This document shows positions 9,177 through 17,591 of a DNA stretch of 64,000 bases, piece after piece. The DNA is from Streptomyces sp. NBC_00557. GTDB taxonomy: Bacteria > Actinomycetota > Actinomycetes > Streptomycetales > Streptomycetaceae. Under the pieces are notes generated by a model, which worked only from the letters and a program-made list of their open reading frames with translations, had not been told where the DNA came from and ran no database searches. The DNA is taken from NCBI RefSeq assembly GCF_036345995.1, contig NZ_CP107796.1:3906001-3970000 (forward strand), written 5' to 3'. A program made the translations under genes and the position numbers. Within the stretch, counting starts at the first letter, position 1. Each line of letters opens with the position of its first letter.

Positions 9177-9209
9177 TTCCTCGATACGCCGCATCGAGGA
9201 AGGTTCCTC
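9177..9209 (+). promoter_or_regulatory. Hairpin that masks the DEAD-box helicase ribosome site
   Basis: TTCCTCGAT (9177-9185) and ATCGAGGAA (9193-9201) form a perfect 9-bp stem with a 7-nt loop. The right arm contains most of the ribosome site GAGGAAGG (9196-9203). An alternative 5-bp pairing, GAGGA (9196-9200) with TCCTC (9205-9209), competes for the same bases. The start codon is at 9211. A translational switch is inferred. Confidence 0.55.
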
Positions 9210-9210
9210 C

Positions 9211-10719
9211 ATGAACCGCACCCGCCGTACCGGCGGCACGTCCAATGGCTCCCGCGCGGAGGGAAGGCCCGCCCGTTCGGCGGGCTCCGCTCCCGGCAGC
9301 CGCTTCCGTTCGCAGGGGGCGGGCCGCCAGGGCTCTCGTCCGGGCGCCGGTCGCAAGACCGGCCAGGGCGCGCGCCCCGCCGCGCGCCGACAGGAGTTCG
9401 CCCTGCCGGTCACCCTCACCGAGCCGCTGCCGGCGGTGCGGACGTTCGCCGAACTCGACATGCCCGCACGGCTGTCGGCCGCCCTCGTCGCCGAGGGCGT
9501 GACCGTGCCGTTCCCGATCCAGGCGGCCACGCTGCCGAACGCGCTGGCGGGCCGGGACGTCCTGGGCCGGGGCCGTACCGGCTCGGGCAAGACGCTCGCC
9601 TTCGGACTGCCGGTGCTGGCGCGTCTGGACGGGCGGCGGGCCCAGCCCCGGCAGCCGCTCGCCCTCGTCCTCGTACCGACCCGTGAGCTGGCCCAGCAGG
9701 TCACCGACGCGCTCGCCCCGTACGCCCGCGCCCTGCGCCTGCGGCTCGCCACCGTCGTGGGCGGCGTGTCGATCGGCCGCCAGGTGAACGTGCTGCGCGC
9801 CGGCGCGGAGGTCGTCGTCGCGACGCCCGGCCGCCTGCGGGACCTGATCGAACGCGGCGCCTGCCTGCTGGACCAGGTCGCCGTCACCGTCCTCGACGAG
9901 GCCGACCAGATGGCCGACATGGGCTTCATGCCCCAGGTGACCGCGCTGCTCGACCAAGTCCCCGCCGGCGGCCAGCGGTTGCTGTTCTCGGCCACCCTGG
10001 ACCGCAACATCGACCTCCTGGTACGCCGCTACCTGCACGACCCCGTCGTGCACTCGGTCGACCCGTCCGCCGGCGCCGTCACCACGATGGAGCACCATCT
10101 GCTGCACGTGCACGACGACGACAAGCACACCGCCGCGACCGAGATCGCCGCCCGCGACGGACGCGTGCTGATGTTCCTGGACACCAAGCACGCGGCGGAC
10201 CGGCTGGCCAGGCACCTGCTGTCCGTCGGCGTGCGCGCGGCGGCCCTGCACGGCGGCAAGTCCCAGCCGCAGCGCAACCGGACGCTCGCCCAGTTCAAGG
10301 ACGGCCAGGTCACGGTGCTGGTCGCCACCAACGTCGCCGCCCGCGGCATCCACGTCGACGGCCTCGACCTCGTCGTGAACGTCGACCCGCCCGGCGACCA
10401 CAAGGACTACCTGCACCGCGGCGGCCGTACCGCGCGCGCCGGCGAGTCCGGCACGGTCGTCACGCTCGTGCTGCCGCACCAGCGGCGCGCGGTGGACCGC
10501 CTGATGGCCGACGCCGGCATCACCGCGCGCACCGCCCGGGTCCGCCCGGGCGAGGCCGAACTGCAGCGCATCACCGGCGCCCGCACCCCCTCGGGCGTGC
10601 CCGTGGCCCTCGCCGTACCGGCCGACGCCCGTCGCGAGGGCACGGGATCCGCAGGACGGCAGCGCAGGGGCCGGGCCGCCGCGGCTCGGTCCCGCCGGCC
10701 CGCACGCAGGAACCCGTAA
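9211..10719 (+). CDS. DEAD-box ATP-dependent RNA helicase
   Basis: 502 residues. The ATG at 9211 lies 7 nt after GAGGAAGG. Residues 1-65 are a basic, disordered Arg/Gly/Ser tail. The helicase core has the Q motif (TVPFPIQ), Walker A (RTGSGKT), PTRELA, DEAD (VLDEADQMADMGF), SAT (LLFSATLD) and the C-terminal motif VI HRGGRTARAGE. A basic C-terminal tail ends the protein. It should unwind short RNA duplexes in ribosome assembly or cold-stalled mRNA, similar to RhlE/CsdA types. The cold-shock gene just upstream and the hairpin over its ribosome site support temperature-linked control. Confidence 0.95.
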   Translation: MNRTRRTGGTSNGSRAEGRPARSAGSAPGSRFRSQGAGRQGSRPGAGRKTGQGARPAARRQEFALPVTLTEPLPAVRTFAELDMPARLSAALVAEGVTVPFPIQAATLPNALAGRDVLGRGRTGSGKTLAFGLPVLARLDGRRAQPRQPLALVLVPTRELAQQVTDALAPYARALRLRLATVVGGVSIGRQVNVLRAGAEVVVATPGRLRDLIERGACLLDQVAVTVLDEADQMADMGFMPQVTALLDQVPAGGQRLLFSATLDRNIDLLVRRYLHDPVVHSVDPSAGAVTTMEHHLLHVHDDDKHTAATEIAARDGRVLMFLDTKHAADRLARHLLSVGVRAAALHGGKSQPQRNRTLAQFKDGQVTVLVATNVAARGIHVDGLDLVVNVDPPGDHKDYLHRGGRTARAGESGTVVTLVLPHQRRAVDRLMADAGITARTARVRPGEAELQRITGARTPSGVPVALAVPADARREGTGSAGRQRRGRAAAARSRRPARRNP

Positions 10720-10897
10720 CCGCACCCGGGGGCGCGCCCTTGGGGGCGGAGCGGGCCGCCGCTCCCCTGGGCCTCCTCGCACCCGCCCCTGACCGTCATC
10801 CAGCCGCTTCGCCCGCCGGCTCCGTTCGCCCGCTCCACCCGGACGCGGTGGTGCCGTCGGTCCTTCCGGCGTCTTTCCCCACCCTGTGGAGGCATCC

Positions 10898-11185
10898 ATG
10901 CGCTGTGTCATCGCCCGTTTCCCGTTCGACCTGACCAAAGGCGAGGTCGAACAGTCCATGAGCGGCATCGCGCCCGAACCCGTCACCGGCGTGTCCGTGA
11001 CCATCGGGCGTCGCCTGTACCCCGTGATGCAGGTCGGGGAAGTGATCACCCGGCAGAACCGCCGGGACTTCACCGTGGCCGAGATGCGCCGGGCGCTGAC
11101 CCGGCTGGGCTTCACCTGCCACGAGGCGCCCCCGGTCGCCCCGGCCCCGCACACGCGAGCCGACGAGGACGCGCTCGGCTGGTGA
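10898..11185 (+). CDS. SCO5918-family small protein
   Basis: 95 residues. The ATG at 10898 has a perfect GGAGG 6 nt upstream (10887-10891). The sequence (MRCVIARFPFDLTKGEVE at the start, RRDFTVAEMRRALTRLGFTC later) matches what I recall of the SCO5918 family, found next to DEAD-box helicases in Streptomyces. The fold looks mixed alpha/beta with no known active site. It lies 178 bp after the helicase on the same strand and probably belongs to the same stress locus. Biochemical role unknown. Confidence 0.82.
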   Translation: MRCVIARFPFDLTKGEVEQSMSGIAPEPVTGVSVTIGRRLYPVMQVGEVITRQNRRDFTVAEMRRALTRLGFTCHEAPPVAPAPHTRADEDALGW

Positions 11186-11523
11186 CGCTCCCGGCCGGGG
11201 ACCTCTCGAGGGCGACCGCAGATGATGCGTCGTCCTCGGGTTGGAACCCCGGAGATGTGGCACCCGGCCGGTGGCGGGCCGGACACGAACCGCGTCCCGC
11301 AGGGCCGACGGTTCGGCCATGAGCCGCGAGCCGCGCGAGGCCGGTACGGCCCGCTCCCCCGGTTGTCGCCGCGAGGCTGCCCGGCGACAACCGGGCGCGT
11401 CAGCTGCTCCCTCCCGCTGACACCCTTCGCCCGCGCTCGGCTTGCCGCCCGACGGCGTTCTCGGCGGAGCGGGGCAGGCGGGTGAGGGGCTCAACCAGTC
11501 GTCGGTGCGCCGGAGAAGGGGCG
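11186..11523. other. Convergent intergenic region with strong hairpin
   Basis: 338 bp between the convergent SCO5918-like and universal-stress genes. The main content is the 14-bp-stem hairpin at 11358-11395. A short frame around 11222-11485 has mixed third positions and no ribosome site, so I do not count it as a gene. Nothing else was recognised. Confidence 0.6.
11358..11395. terminator. Bidirectional terminator hairpin
   Basis: CCCGGTTGTCGCCG (11358-11371) pairs perfectly with CGGCGACAACCGGG (11382-11395) around a 10-nt loop. It lies between convergent genes, so it can stop transcription from both sides. Confidence 0.75.
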
Positions 11524-12402
11524 TCAGTCCTGGCCGCGGACGACGGCGACGGGGCAGTGTGCGTGGTGCAGCAGGGCCTGGCTGACCGAGCCGAGCAGCA
11601 GGCCGGTGAAGCCGCCGCGGCCACGTGCGCCGGCCACCACCAGCTGTGCGTCGCGACTCGCCTCGATCAGGGCCGGGCGGATCCGGGAACACACCAGGCG
11701 CCGCTCCACCGCGACCCGGGGCCACCGTGCCTGCCAGGGGGCGAGGGTCTCGTCCAGCAGCCGCTGCTCCTCCTCGCGGAGCGCCTCGATGTCGATCACC
11801 AGGCTCAGCGGGTCGCCGCGCCCCTCGTGGGCCCGTTCGCTGCGGGTGTTCCACACGTGCACGGCCAGCAGACCCGCACCGCGCACCGCCGCTTCGGCGA
11901 AGGCGAACTCGACCGCGCGTTCGCCCGCCGGGGAGCCGTCCACCGCCAGCAGCACGCAACCGGCCGGGTCCGCACGGCCCCGCACCACCAGCACCGGACA
12001 ACGGCCGTGGGCGGCCAGATGCACGGCGGTGGAACCGAGCAGCAGGCTGCCGAAGGCGCCCAGCCCGCGGCTGCCCACCACGACGAGCGAGGCGGTGCGG
12101 GACTCCCTCTCCAGCACCATCACCGGCTCGCCGGCGGTGATCTCGCGTGTGATGTCCACCTGGGGTGCGATCGCGCGGGCCCGCTGTTCCGCCTCGGCCA
12201 GCGTGCCGTCCGCCAGCTCGCGCAGTCCCGCCGCGGCGGGACTCCACGGCGGCCCACCGGGCGGCGGGTGGATCGACGGCCATCCGAAGGCATGCACCAG
12301 CCGCAGCCCCACTCCGCTGAGCGCCGCCTCGCGTGCAGCCGTCTCGACCGCCTGCAGGCCGGCCGGTGAGCCGTCGACTCCCACCACTACCGGTTTGGCC
12401 AT
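11524..12402 (-). CDS. Universal stress protein with two UspA domains
   Basis: 292 residues. The ATG at 12402 follows GAGGAGG. Two tandem UspA domains: the first begins PVVVGVDGSPAGLQAV and ends with the ATP-binding signature GSRGLGAFGSLLLGST; the second begins VLLAVDGSPAGERAVEFA and ends GARGRGGFTGLLLGSV. Double-domain ATP-binding USPs in actinobacteria are associated with dormancy and redox or hypoxia stress. It is cytoplasmic. Divergent from the MerR-like gene and near the cold-shock genes. Confidence 0.94.
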   Translation of the reverse strand: MAKPVVVGVDGSPAGLQAVETAAREAALSGVGLRLVHAFGWPSIHPPPGGPPWSPAAAGLRELADGTLAEAEQRARAIAPQVDITREITAGEPVMVLERESRTASLVVVGSRGLGAFGSLLLGSTAVHLAAHGRCPVLVVRGRADPAGCVLLAVDGSPAGERAVEFAFAEAAVRGAGLLAVHVWNTRSERAHEGRGDPLSLVIDIEALREEEQRLLDETLAPWQARWPRVAVERRLVCSRIRPALIEASRDAQLVVAGARGRGGFTGLLLGSVSQALLHHAHCPVAVVRGQD

Positions 12403-12683
12403 ACCGCGCCTCCTCGCCGGCCGGCTGGACGGCCGCCGTCCCGGCTCCCGTCCATCGTCCGCCACCGCGTCGCGCGGCGCATCGGATGTCAGGCGCGGTA
12501 CGAACACGCGTCTCCCCCGGCGACGGCGCCGAGGGCGGCCTGCGTGGAAATCTGTCACGGCGAGCCCACATCCGCGGACCCGGCGGCGTTAGGGTTGCCG
12601 GACGGGGCAGTGGGTGCCGACTCTGCGCAGCCGGGGACCGCGCCCGCCCGGGCCCCTCGCCGTGTCCCCCAAGTGAAGGTGTC

Positions 12684-13022
12684 ATGCCCGCTGAGAACGC
12701 CACCGGCGCCGGCAACCTCGACGACGACGACTTCCCCGCCTACACCATGGGACGGGCGGCGGACGTCCTCGGCATCACGCCCGCCTTCCTGCGGGCCGTG
12801 GGCGACGCCGGGCTGATCACGCCGCTGCGTTCGGAGGGCGGCCACCGCCGGTACTCCCGCCGCCAGCTGCGCATCGCCGCCCGCGCCCGCGAACTGGTCG
12901 ACCAGGGCACCCCCGTCGAGGCCGCGTGCCGCATCGTCTCGCTCGAGGACCAGCTCGAGGACGCCCATCGCCTGAACCGCGAAATGCGCCGGAAGCTGGA
13001 CGGGCGCGACCCGGATACCTAG
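12684..13022 (+). CDS. MerR-like HTH protein
   Basis: 112 residues. The ATG at 12684 has GAAGG 6 nt upstream. Residues 19-65 form a MerR winged HTH: YTMGRAADVLGITPAFLRAVGDAGLITPLRSEGGHRRYSRRQLRIAARARELVDQG, with the typical GHRRYS wing. A short C-terminal helix follows (LEDQLEDAHRLNREMRRKLDG), but no effector domain, so it is a minimal single-domain type seen often in Streptomyces. It lies directly upstream of the second cold-shock gene; a regulatory link is plausible but unproven. Confidence 0.88.
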   Translation: MPAENATGAGNLDDDDFPAYTMGRAADVLGITPAFLRAVGDAGLITPLRSEGGHRRYSRRQLRIAARARELVDQGTPVEAACRIVSLEDQLEDAHRLNREMRRKLDGRDPDT

Positions 13023-13111
13023 TCCGGCGAGTGGAGAATTGCTGGCTGCGGCACGCGAGGATTACGGCTGCTGAAAAACGCTCCGGAAATCACACGGGCG
13101 CCGGGACCCGA

Positions 13112-13274
13112 CCTGTGTTAGCGTGATAGCAGTTGCAGTTTTGGTTACCAGTACTGAATGCCGAGAATTTTTTTCTTTGCAGAGCTTTCCGGATTCTTCC
13201 GGAGGGGTGATCATCGCGGCGACTCGACTCCGTGAAGTGCGGAGTCCGGCACTGCCCCCCAAGGGAGATTCAAT
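13112..13274 (+). promoter_or_regulatory. Cold-shock gene promoter and structured 5' leader, copy 2
   Basis: Near-duplicate of the leader at 8607-8755, with the same CCTGTGTTAGCGTG (13112-13125) and likely -10 TAGCGT (13119-13124). TCCGGA-ttct-TCCGGA (13188-13203) keeps the stem of copy 1 but changes its loop. A 7-bp stem GACTCCG/CGGAGTC (13226-13232 with 13240-13246) is perfect here only. A 14-nt length difference lies around 13150-13165. Confidence 0.65.
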
Positions 13275-13478
13275 ATGGCATCTGGCACCGTGAAGTGGTT
13301 CAACGCGGAAAAGGGCTTCGGCTTCATCGAGCAGGACGGCGGCGGCGCTGACGTGTTCGCCCACTACTCGAACATCGCCACGAGCGGCTTCCGCGAGCTT
13401 CAGGAAGGCCAGAAGGTGACCTTCGACGTCACGCAGGGCCAGAAGGGCCCGCAGGCCGAGAACATCGTTCCCGCCTGA
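13275..13478 (+). CDS. Cold-shock protein, CspA family (second copy)
   Basis: 67 residues, identical to the copy at 8756 except in the loop after FAHYSNI (ATSGF instead of ISNGGF, one residue shorter) and one Ser/Thr change in KVTFDV. RNP-1 KGFGFI and RNP-2 VFAHY are intact. It has the same ribosome site AAGGGAGA and a conserved leader, and ends before a near-perfect terminator at 13523-13562. The pair looks like a local duplication kept under shared post-transcriptional control. Confidence 0.96.
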   Translation: MASGTVKWFNAEKGFGFIEQDGGGADVFAHYSNIATSGFRELQEGQKVTFDVTQGQKGPQAENIVPA

Positions 13479-13522
13479 CGCTGACGCGAATCGTCGCGAG
13501 CCAGTGGTTCGCGCATCGTAGG

Positions 13523-13562
13523 GCCGGGGCCCGCACCGTCGAGGTGCGGGCCCCGGCTTTTT
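13523..13562 (+). terminator. Rho-independent terminator after cold-shock gene 2
   Basis: GCCGGGGCCCGCACC (13523-13537) and GGTGCGGGCCCCGGC (13543-13557) make a perfect 15-bp stem with a 5-nt loop, followed by TTTTT. This is the clearest intrinsic terminator in the window. Confidence 0.9.
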
Positions 13563-13598
13563 GTGTTCGAGGACGGCTCGAGGACGGCTTTCTTCTGC

Positions 13599-15302
13599 TC
13601 AGGACGGAATTCCCCCCGGCCGCGACGGGACGCGGAGGGCGAGGAGCGCGACGTCGTCCAGGCCGGGCGGCTCGGTGCGGCGCAGCAGCTGGTCGGTGAA
13701 GGACGGCAGGGGGCGGTGGGCGAGGGCGGCGGCGTGCTGGCGCAGCCGCTCCAGGCCCTCGTCGAGGGTGCGGCCGGGTGCTTCGATGAGACCGTCGGTG
13801 TAGAGCACGAGGGTGCAGCCCGGCGGCAGGACGGCGGTGGCGTCGGGGCGCGGCCTGCGCAGCCCGGTGCCCAGCAGCAGGCCGTGGCCGTCGGTGAGGT
13901 ACTCGGCCAGGCCGTCCCGGGTGACGAGGAGCGGCGGCGGGTGGCCGGCGTTCGTCCAGGACAGCTCCCACCGGCCGTCGCCGGCTTGGGTGACCCGGGC
14001 CAGGACGAGGGTGGCCATCGCGACGTCGGTGATGGACGTGATCGCCTCGTCGAGGCGTTCCACGATCCGGCTGGGGGGTTCCTTCTGGGCCCAGGCGTAG
14101 GCCCGCAGGATGTTGCGCAGCTGAGCCATGCCCGCGGCGGCCTCCAGGTCGTGGCCGAGGACGTCGCCGACGACGAGCGCGGTGGCGCCGTCGGACAGGG
14201 TGAAGGCGTCGTACCAGTCGCCGCCGACCTGTGAGGCGTCGGGGGCGGGCAGATAGCGGACGGTCATCTGCAGGCCGGGCACCGGCGGCATCTGGGGCAG
14301 CAGATGGTTCTGCATGGTCTCGGCGACGGCACGCTGGCGCTGGAAGAGGCGGGCGTTGTCCAGGGCCAGGCCGGCGCGGCGCGCGATGTCCTCGATCAGC
14401 GGAAGGTCGGCGATGGTGAAGCGCCCCTGCTGCTTGCCGCGGCCCAGCGTGAGGGCGCCCAGGACCTCGCGGGTGCTGCGAATGGGCGCGATGGCCGCGG
14501 AGTGGATGCCGGTGGCCTCGAACAGGCGGCGCTGCTCGACCGCGATGCCGGAGTCCGGGGCGCCCTGGTAGGTCTCGGGGCCGGCCAGAGCGGAGGCGAC
14601 GCCCCGCAGCGCCCGGGACAGGGGCATCGAGGACTCCTCGGGCACCGGCGGCATCGGGCCTTCGAGGTCCTCGTGGTGCGTCAGGGTGTCGCCGTCCGCC
14701 TGGACCACAGCGGTGCGCCACACCTCGTCGCGCTCGGTGATCAGGTCGATGACGACCCAGTCCGCCAGGCGCGGCAGCACCAGGGCCGTCAGCCGGCGCA
14801 GGATCTCCTCCGTCTCGAGGCTGGACGTCAGCCGGGTGGTGGTCTCGGCGAGCAGGGCCAGCCGCTCGAAGTCGGTCAGCGTGGCGGCGGGGTGATCCGG
14901 GAGCGCCTCGGCGCCGGAAACCGGCTGGGGAACGTGGAAGACGACGAGTGTGCCGGGGCGGTCGTCGCCGAGGTCGTACGGCGTGATCGTCCAGGACACG
15001 GGCATCGGGGCGCCGTCGCCGCCGGCGAAGTAGTCGCCGTCCCCGTGCGCCGGGGTGCCCGCGTGGAACGCCTGCCGCATGCCGCACTGCATCGTGGGCA
15101 GCGGCTCGCCGTGCGGTCCGCGGTGCAGCAGGTCATGGGCGTCCTGCCCGAGGAGTTCGGCGGCGGGGCGGCCCAGCAGCCGCTCGGCACGGCTGTTGAC
15201 GGCCACGATGCAGCCCTGCTCGTCCGTGACGTAGGCGCCGGTCCCGATGGCCTCCAGCGCGGGGTCGAGCTCGCGCGGCACCGTGTTCCCCGGTTCCGTC
15301 AT
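13599..15302 (-). CDS. PAS-GAF-SpoIIE-type serine phosphatase
   Basis: 567 residues. The ATG at 15302 follows a GGAGG-type site. Residues 10-130 are a PAS domain (GTGAYVTDEQGCIVAVNSRAERLLG). Residues 150-320 are a GAF domain. The C-terminal 240 residues are a PP2C/SpoIIE phosphatase with VGGDWYDAFTLSDG, VVGDVLGHDLEAAAGM, NAGHPPPLLV and LYTDGLIEAPG, carrying the metal-binding Asp residues. In Streptomyces such proteins dephosphorylate anti-anti-sigma factors in response to signals bound by PAS/GAF. It lies 190 bp downstream of the GAF-ANTAR gene on the same strand and may share its transcript. Confidence 0.93.
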   Translation of the reverse strand: MTEPGNTVPRELDPALEAIGTGAYVTDEQGCIVAVNSRAERLLGRPAAELLGQDAHDLLHRGPHGEPLPTMQCGMRQAFHAGTPAHGDGDYFAGGDGAPMPVSWTITPYDLGDDRPGTLVVFHVPQPVSGAEALPDHPAATLTDFERLALLAETTTRLTSSLETEEILRRLTALVLPRLADWVVIDLITERDEVWRTAVVQADGDTLTHHEDLEGPMPPVPEESSMPLSRALRGVASALAGPETYQGAPDSGIAVEQRRLFEATGIHSAAIAPIRSTREVLGALTLGRGKQQGRFTIADLPLIEDIARRAGLALDNARLFQRQRAVAETMQNHLLPQMPPVPGLQMTVRYLPAPDASQVGGDWYDAFTLSDGATALVVGDVLGHDLEAAAGMAQLRNILRAYAWAQKEPPSRIVERLDEAITSITDVAMATLVLARVTQAGDGRWELSWTNAGHPPPLLVTRDGLAEYLTDGHGLLLGTGLRRPRPDATAVLPPGCTLVLYTDGLIEAPGRTLDEGLERLRQHAAALAHRPLPSFTDQLLRRTEPPGLDDVALLALRVPSRPGGIPS

Positions 15303-15492
15303 GTCCTCGCCTCCTGGGGATCGGACCGGCCGCCTCGCGCGCCGCCCGTGCGTACAGAGTGTGTCTCGCGGGTCTTCCCCCACCCGTGTGCCCACTTGCC
15401 GGGGAGAGCCGGCCCCTCGGGCCGAGGTGTGCGTGGCAGGCGTCCGCCGGCCGGCCGGAGCGGGCCGTGCGCACGCCGTCGCCCGTGTCCGG

Positions 15493-16200
15493 CTACCTCT
15501 CCCGAGAGCCGCCTGGCGTGCGGCGTACACGCTGGGCGACGTCGCGCAGTTTGATGTTGTGGTGCTGGGAGATGCGGCGCAGCGCGTCGAAGGCGTCGTC
15601 CTCGCTCAGCCGGTGGCGTTCCATGAGGATGCCCATGGCCTCGCCTATGGCGTGCCGGGTCTCCAGGGCGTGGCTCAGCTGTTCCTCGGTGCTGGCACTG
15701 GCGAGGGCGACGGCGCAGTGGGACGCCAGCACCCAGCCGGCGGTCTCGCTCGCCTCGGTGAAGGCGCCGGGCTGCCGGGAGTACATGTTCAGGGCGCCGA
15801 AGTCCTCGCCCCGGGCGTACAGCAGGAAGCCCATCATGCTGCCCACCCCGAGCCGGCTCGCCGCCGGGGCGTACTTCGGCCATGCGGGCTGCGGCCGCGT
15901 CATGTCCATGATCCGGTAGGCCCGCTCGGCGTCCTCCCGGCGCGCCGCGTCGAAGCAGGGGCCCTGCCGGAACCGCCCCTGGAGCCGGTCGGACTCGACG
16001 GCCAGGTCGCCGCAGGCCGCGAGGGTCACCGCCTCCTGCTTGCGGAGGGCCAGCACACCGGCCGCCTCGCAGCCGTCGACGATCTCCACGGCCGCGGAGG
16101 CGATGCGGTCCAGCGTCGCCTGCACCGAGTCCTGTTCCAGCAGCTCGCGCGCGAGGATCGCCAGGCGTTCCGCGAACCTCTCCCAGTCCACCCACGCCAC
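15493..16200 (-). CDS. GAF-ANTAR RNA-binding regulator
   Basis: 235 residues, GTG start at 16200 with a GGAGAAGG site. Residues about 20-165 are a GAF sensory domain (LDRIASAAVEIVDGCEAAGVLALRK at its start). The last 60 residues are an ANTAR domain: LETRHAIGEAMGILMERHRLSEDDAFDALRRISQHHNIKLRDVA. ANTAR proteins bind paired hexaloop RNA hairpins and prevent termination. It precedes the SpoIIE phosphatase gene on the same strand, suggesting linked sensing of the same class of signal. Target RNAs were not identified in this window. Confidence 0.93.
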   Translation of the reverse strand: MAWVDWERFAERLAILARELLEQDSVQATLDRIASAAVEIVDGCEAAGVLALRKQEAVTLAACGDLAVESDRLQGRFRQGPCFDAARREDAERAYRIMDMTRPQPAWPKYAPAASRLGVGSMMGFLLYARGEDFGALNMYSRQPGAFTEASETAGWVLASHCAVALASASTEEQLSHALETRHAIGEAMGILMERHRLSEDDAFDALRRISQHHNIKLRDVAQRVRRTPGGSRER

Positions 16201-16312
16201 CCTTCTCCGTCCGGGCCGGTGGAAGTCGTCTGCCCCGTGCCTACGAACCTAGTCGGACCGGAATGACGACGCAGGTCGTGGCGGCGTGGGCGGTCAGCTG
16301 CCCGTGGGAAGA

Positions 16313-16348
16313 GGGGAGGCCCCTGGCGTGCTCGCCAGGGGCCTCCCC
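16313..16348 (-). terminator. Terminator of the sedolisin gene
   Basis: GGGGAGGCCCCTGGCG (16313-16328) and CGCCAGGGGCCTCCCC (16333-16348) form a perfect 16-bp stem with a 4-nt loop, 25 bp after the stop of the protease gene. On the minus strand it is followed by a pyrimidine stretch. Confidence 0.85.
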
Positions 16349-16373
16349 CGTTGCCCGGGTACGTCCGGGCGGC

Positions 16374-17591
16374 TCAGCCGGTGAACGCCGCCGTGCCGTT
16401 CGGGACGCCGAGGCCGGACGGGCCGTCGTATCCGGTGGTGCCGGTGCACAGGTACGACCCGCCGCAGCTGCCGTTGGAGCCGCTCGTCACGTCGTACAGC
16501 GCCGAGGTGTGCGCGTACGGGAAGGACGACGGATAGGAGCCGGCGGACGGGGTGCCGCCGAGCGCGTAGGTCGCCGCGATCAGCGGGGCCGAGGCGCTGG
16601 TGCCGCCGAAGACCATCCAGCCGCTGCCCTGGGCGTAGCTGTCGTACACCGCGACGCCGGTGTTGGGGTCGGCGACCGCGGAGACGTCCGCGACCGTGCG
16701 GTTGCCGCAGCCGGTGTCCTTCTGCCAGCTGGGCTTGGCGTCGTAGGAGGAGCAGCCGGAGCCGGCCCCGCTCCACACGGTGTCGGTCCAGCCCCGCGTG
16801 GTGGAGGCGGTCTTCAGGGAGGTACCGCCCACCGCCGTCACGTACTTGGAGGCCGCCGGGTACTCCACGCCGTAGCCGTTGTCACCGGAGGAGACGGTGA
16901 TGGCGACGCCCGGGTGGTTGAAGTAGGTGGAGTCGTACGTCGCGTCGTTGGCGGACTCGGAGCCGCCGTAGCTGTTGGAGACGAACTTCGCACCCAGGCG
17001 GACCGCGGTGTTCACGGCCGTGCCGAGGTTGGTCATGCTCGCCGAACTGGCCTCCACCAGCAGGATCCTGCAGTTCGGGCAGGCCGCGCTGACCATGTCG
17101 AGGTCGAGTGAGATCTCCTCGGCCCAGCCGGAGTTGCCGCGCGGGTACTTGGTGCCGCCGCTCTGGTCCACCTTCGTGAAGCAGCCGTTCGCCGTGGTGC
17201 AGGCCGGAAGGCCGTACTGCGAGCGGTAGGTGGCGAGGTCGGACTCGGCGTTCGGGTCGTCGTAGGCGTCGACGATGGCCACGGTCTGGCCGGAACCGCC
17301 GGTCGCCGAGGGCAGGTTGTACGCCGACTGCAGCGAGGCGGGCCCGTAGCCGGAGGGTGCGGCGGCCGCCGTCAGGTCGCTCTCGGCGTGCGCCGAGCGC
17401 GGGGTGCCCGACGTGACCTGGAGGGCATTGCAGGCCATCTGGTCCTTCTGCGTCGGGGTCGCGCAGGCGTGCGCGACGGTGACGCCGTGGGCCGAGGTGG
17501 TCGCCTGGGCGGCCTGGCCGACCGGGGCGGCCAGGGCGAGGGCTGCCGTGGCCATGGTGGCGACGGCGGTGAGGGAAACGGTTCTGCGCAA
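16374..17591 (-). CDS. Secreted S53-family (sedolisin) serine-carboxyl protease
   Basis: 405 residues. The start is the TTG at 17591, chosen for the GTGGAGGACG ribosome site just upstream. A signal peptide spans residues 1-27. The Glu/Asp pair of the sedolisin triad is in WAEEISLDLD, the oxyanion Asp in VSSGDNGYG and the nucleophile Ser in FGGTSASAP. The C-terminal GYDGPSGLGVPNG is the usual calcium-site region. The usual long N-terminal propeptide is short here (about 60-70 residues before the mature domain). It acts outside the cell, probably as an acid-tolerant endopeptidase. Terminator at 16313-16348. Confidence 0.94.
   Translation of the reverse strand: MRRTVSLTAVATMATAALALAAPVGQAAQATTSAHGVTVAHACATPTQKDQMACNALQVTSGTPRSAHAESDLTAAAAPSGYGPASLQSAYNLPSATGGSGQTVAIVDAYDDPNAESDLATYRSQYGLPACTTANGCFTKVDQSGGTKYPRGNSGWAEEISLDLDMVSAACPNCRILLVEASSASMTNLGTAVNTAVRLGAKFVSNSYGGSESANDATYDSTYFNHPGVAITVSSGDNGYGVEYPAASKYVTAVGGTSLKTASTTRGWTDTVWSGAGSGCSSYDAKPSWQKDTGCGNRTVADVSAVADPNTGVAVYDSYAQGSGWMVFGGTSASAPLIAATYALGGTPSAGSYPSSFPYAHTSALYDVTSGSNGSCGGSYLCTGTTGYDGPSGLGVPNGTAAFTG

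Noticed and set aside
11222..11485. Possible 87-residue gene between convergent genes
   Set aside because: No ribosome site, mixed third positions, and a 14-bp terminator hairpin inside it.
10796..12715. Long antisense frame across the SCO5918-like and universal-stress genes
   Set aside because: High-GC sequence produces long open antisense frames. The composition is Arg/Gly/Pro-rich without domains, and the real genes on these bases have motifs and ribosome sites.
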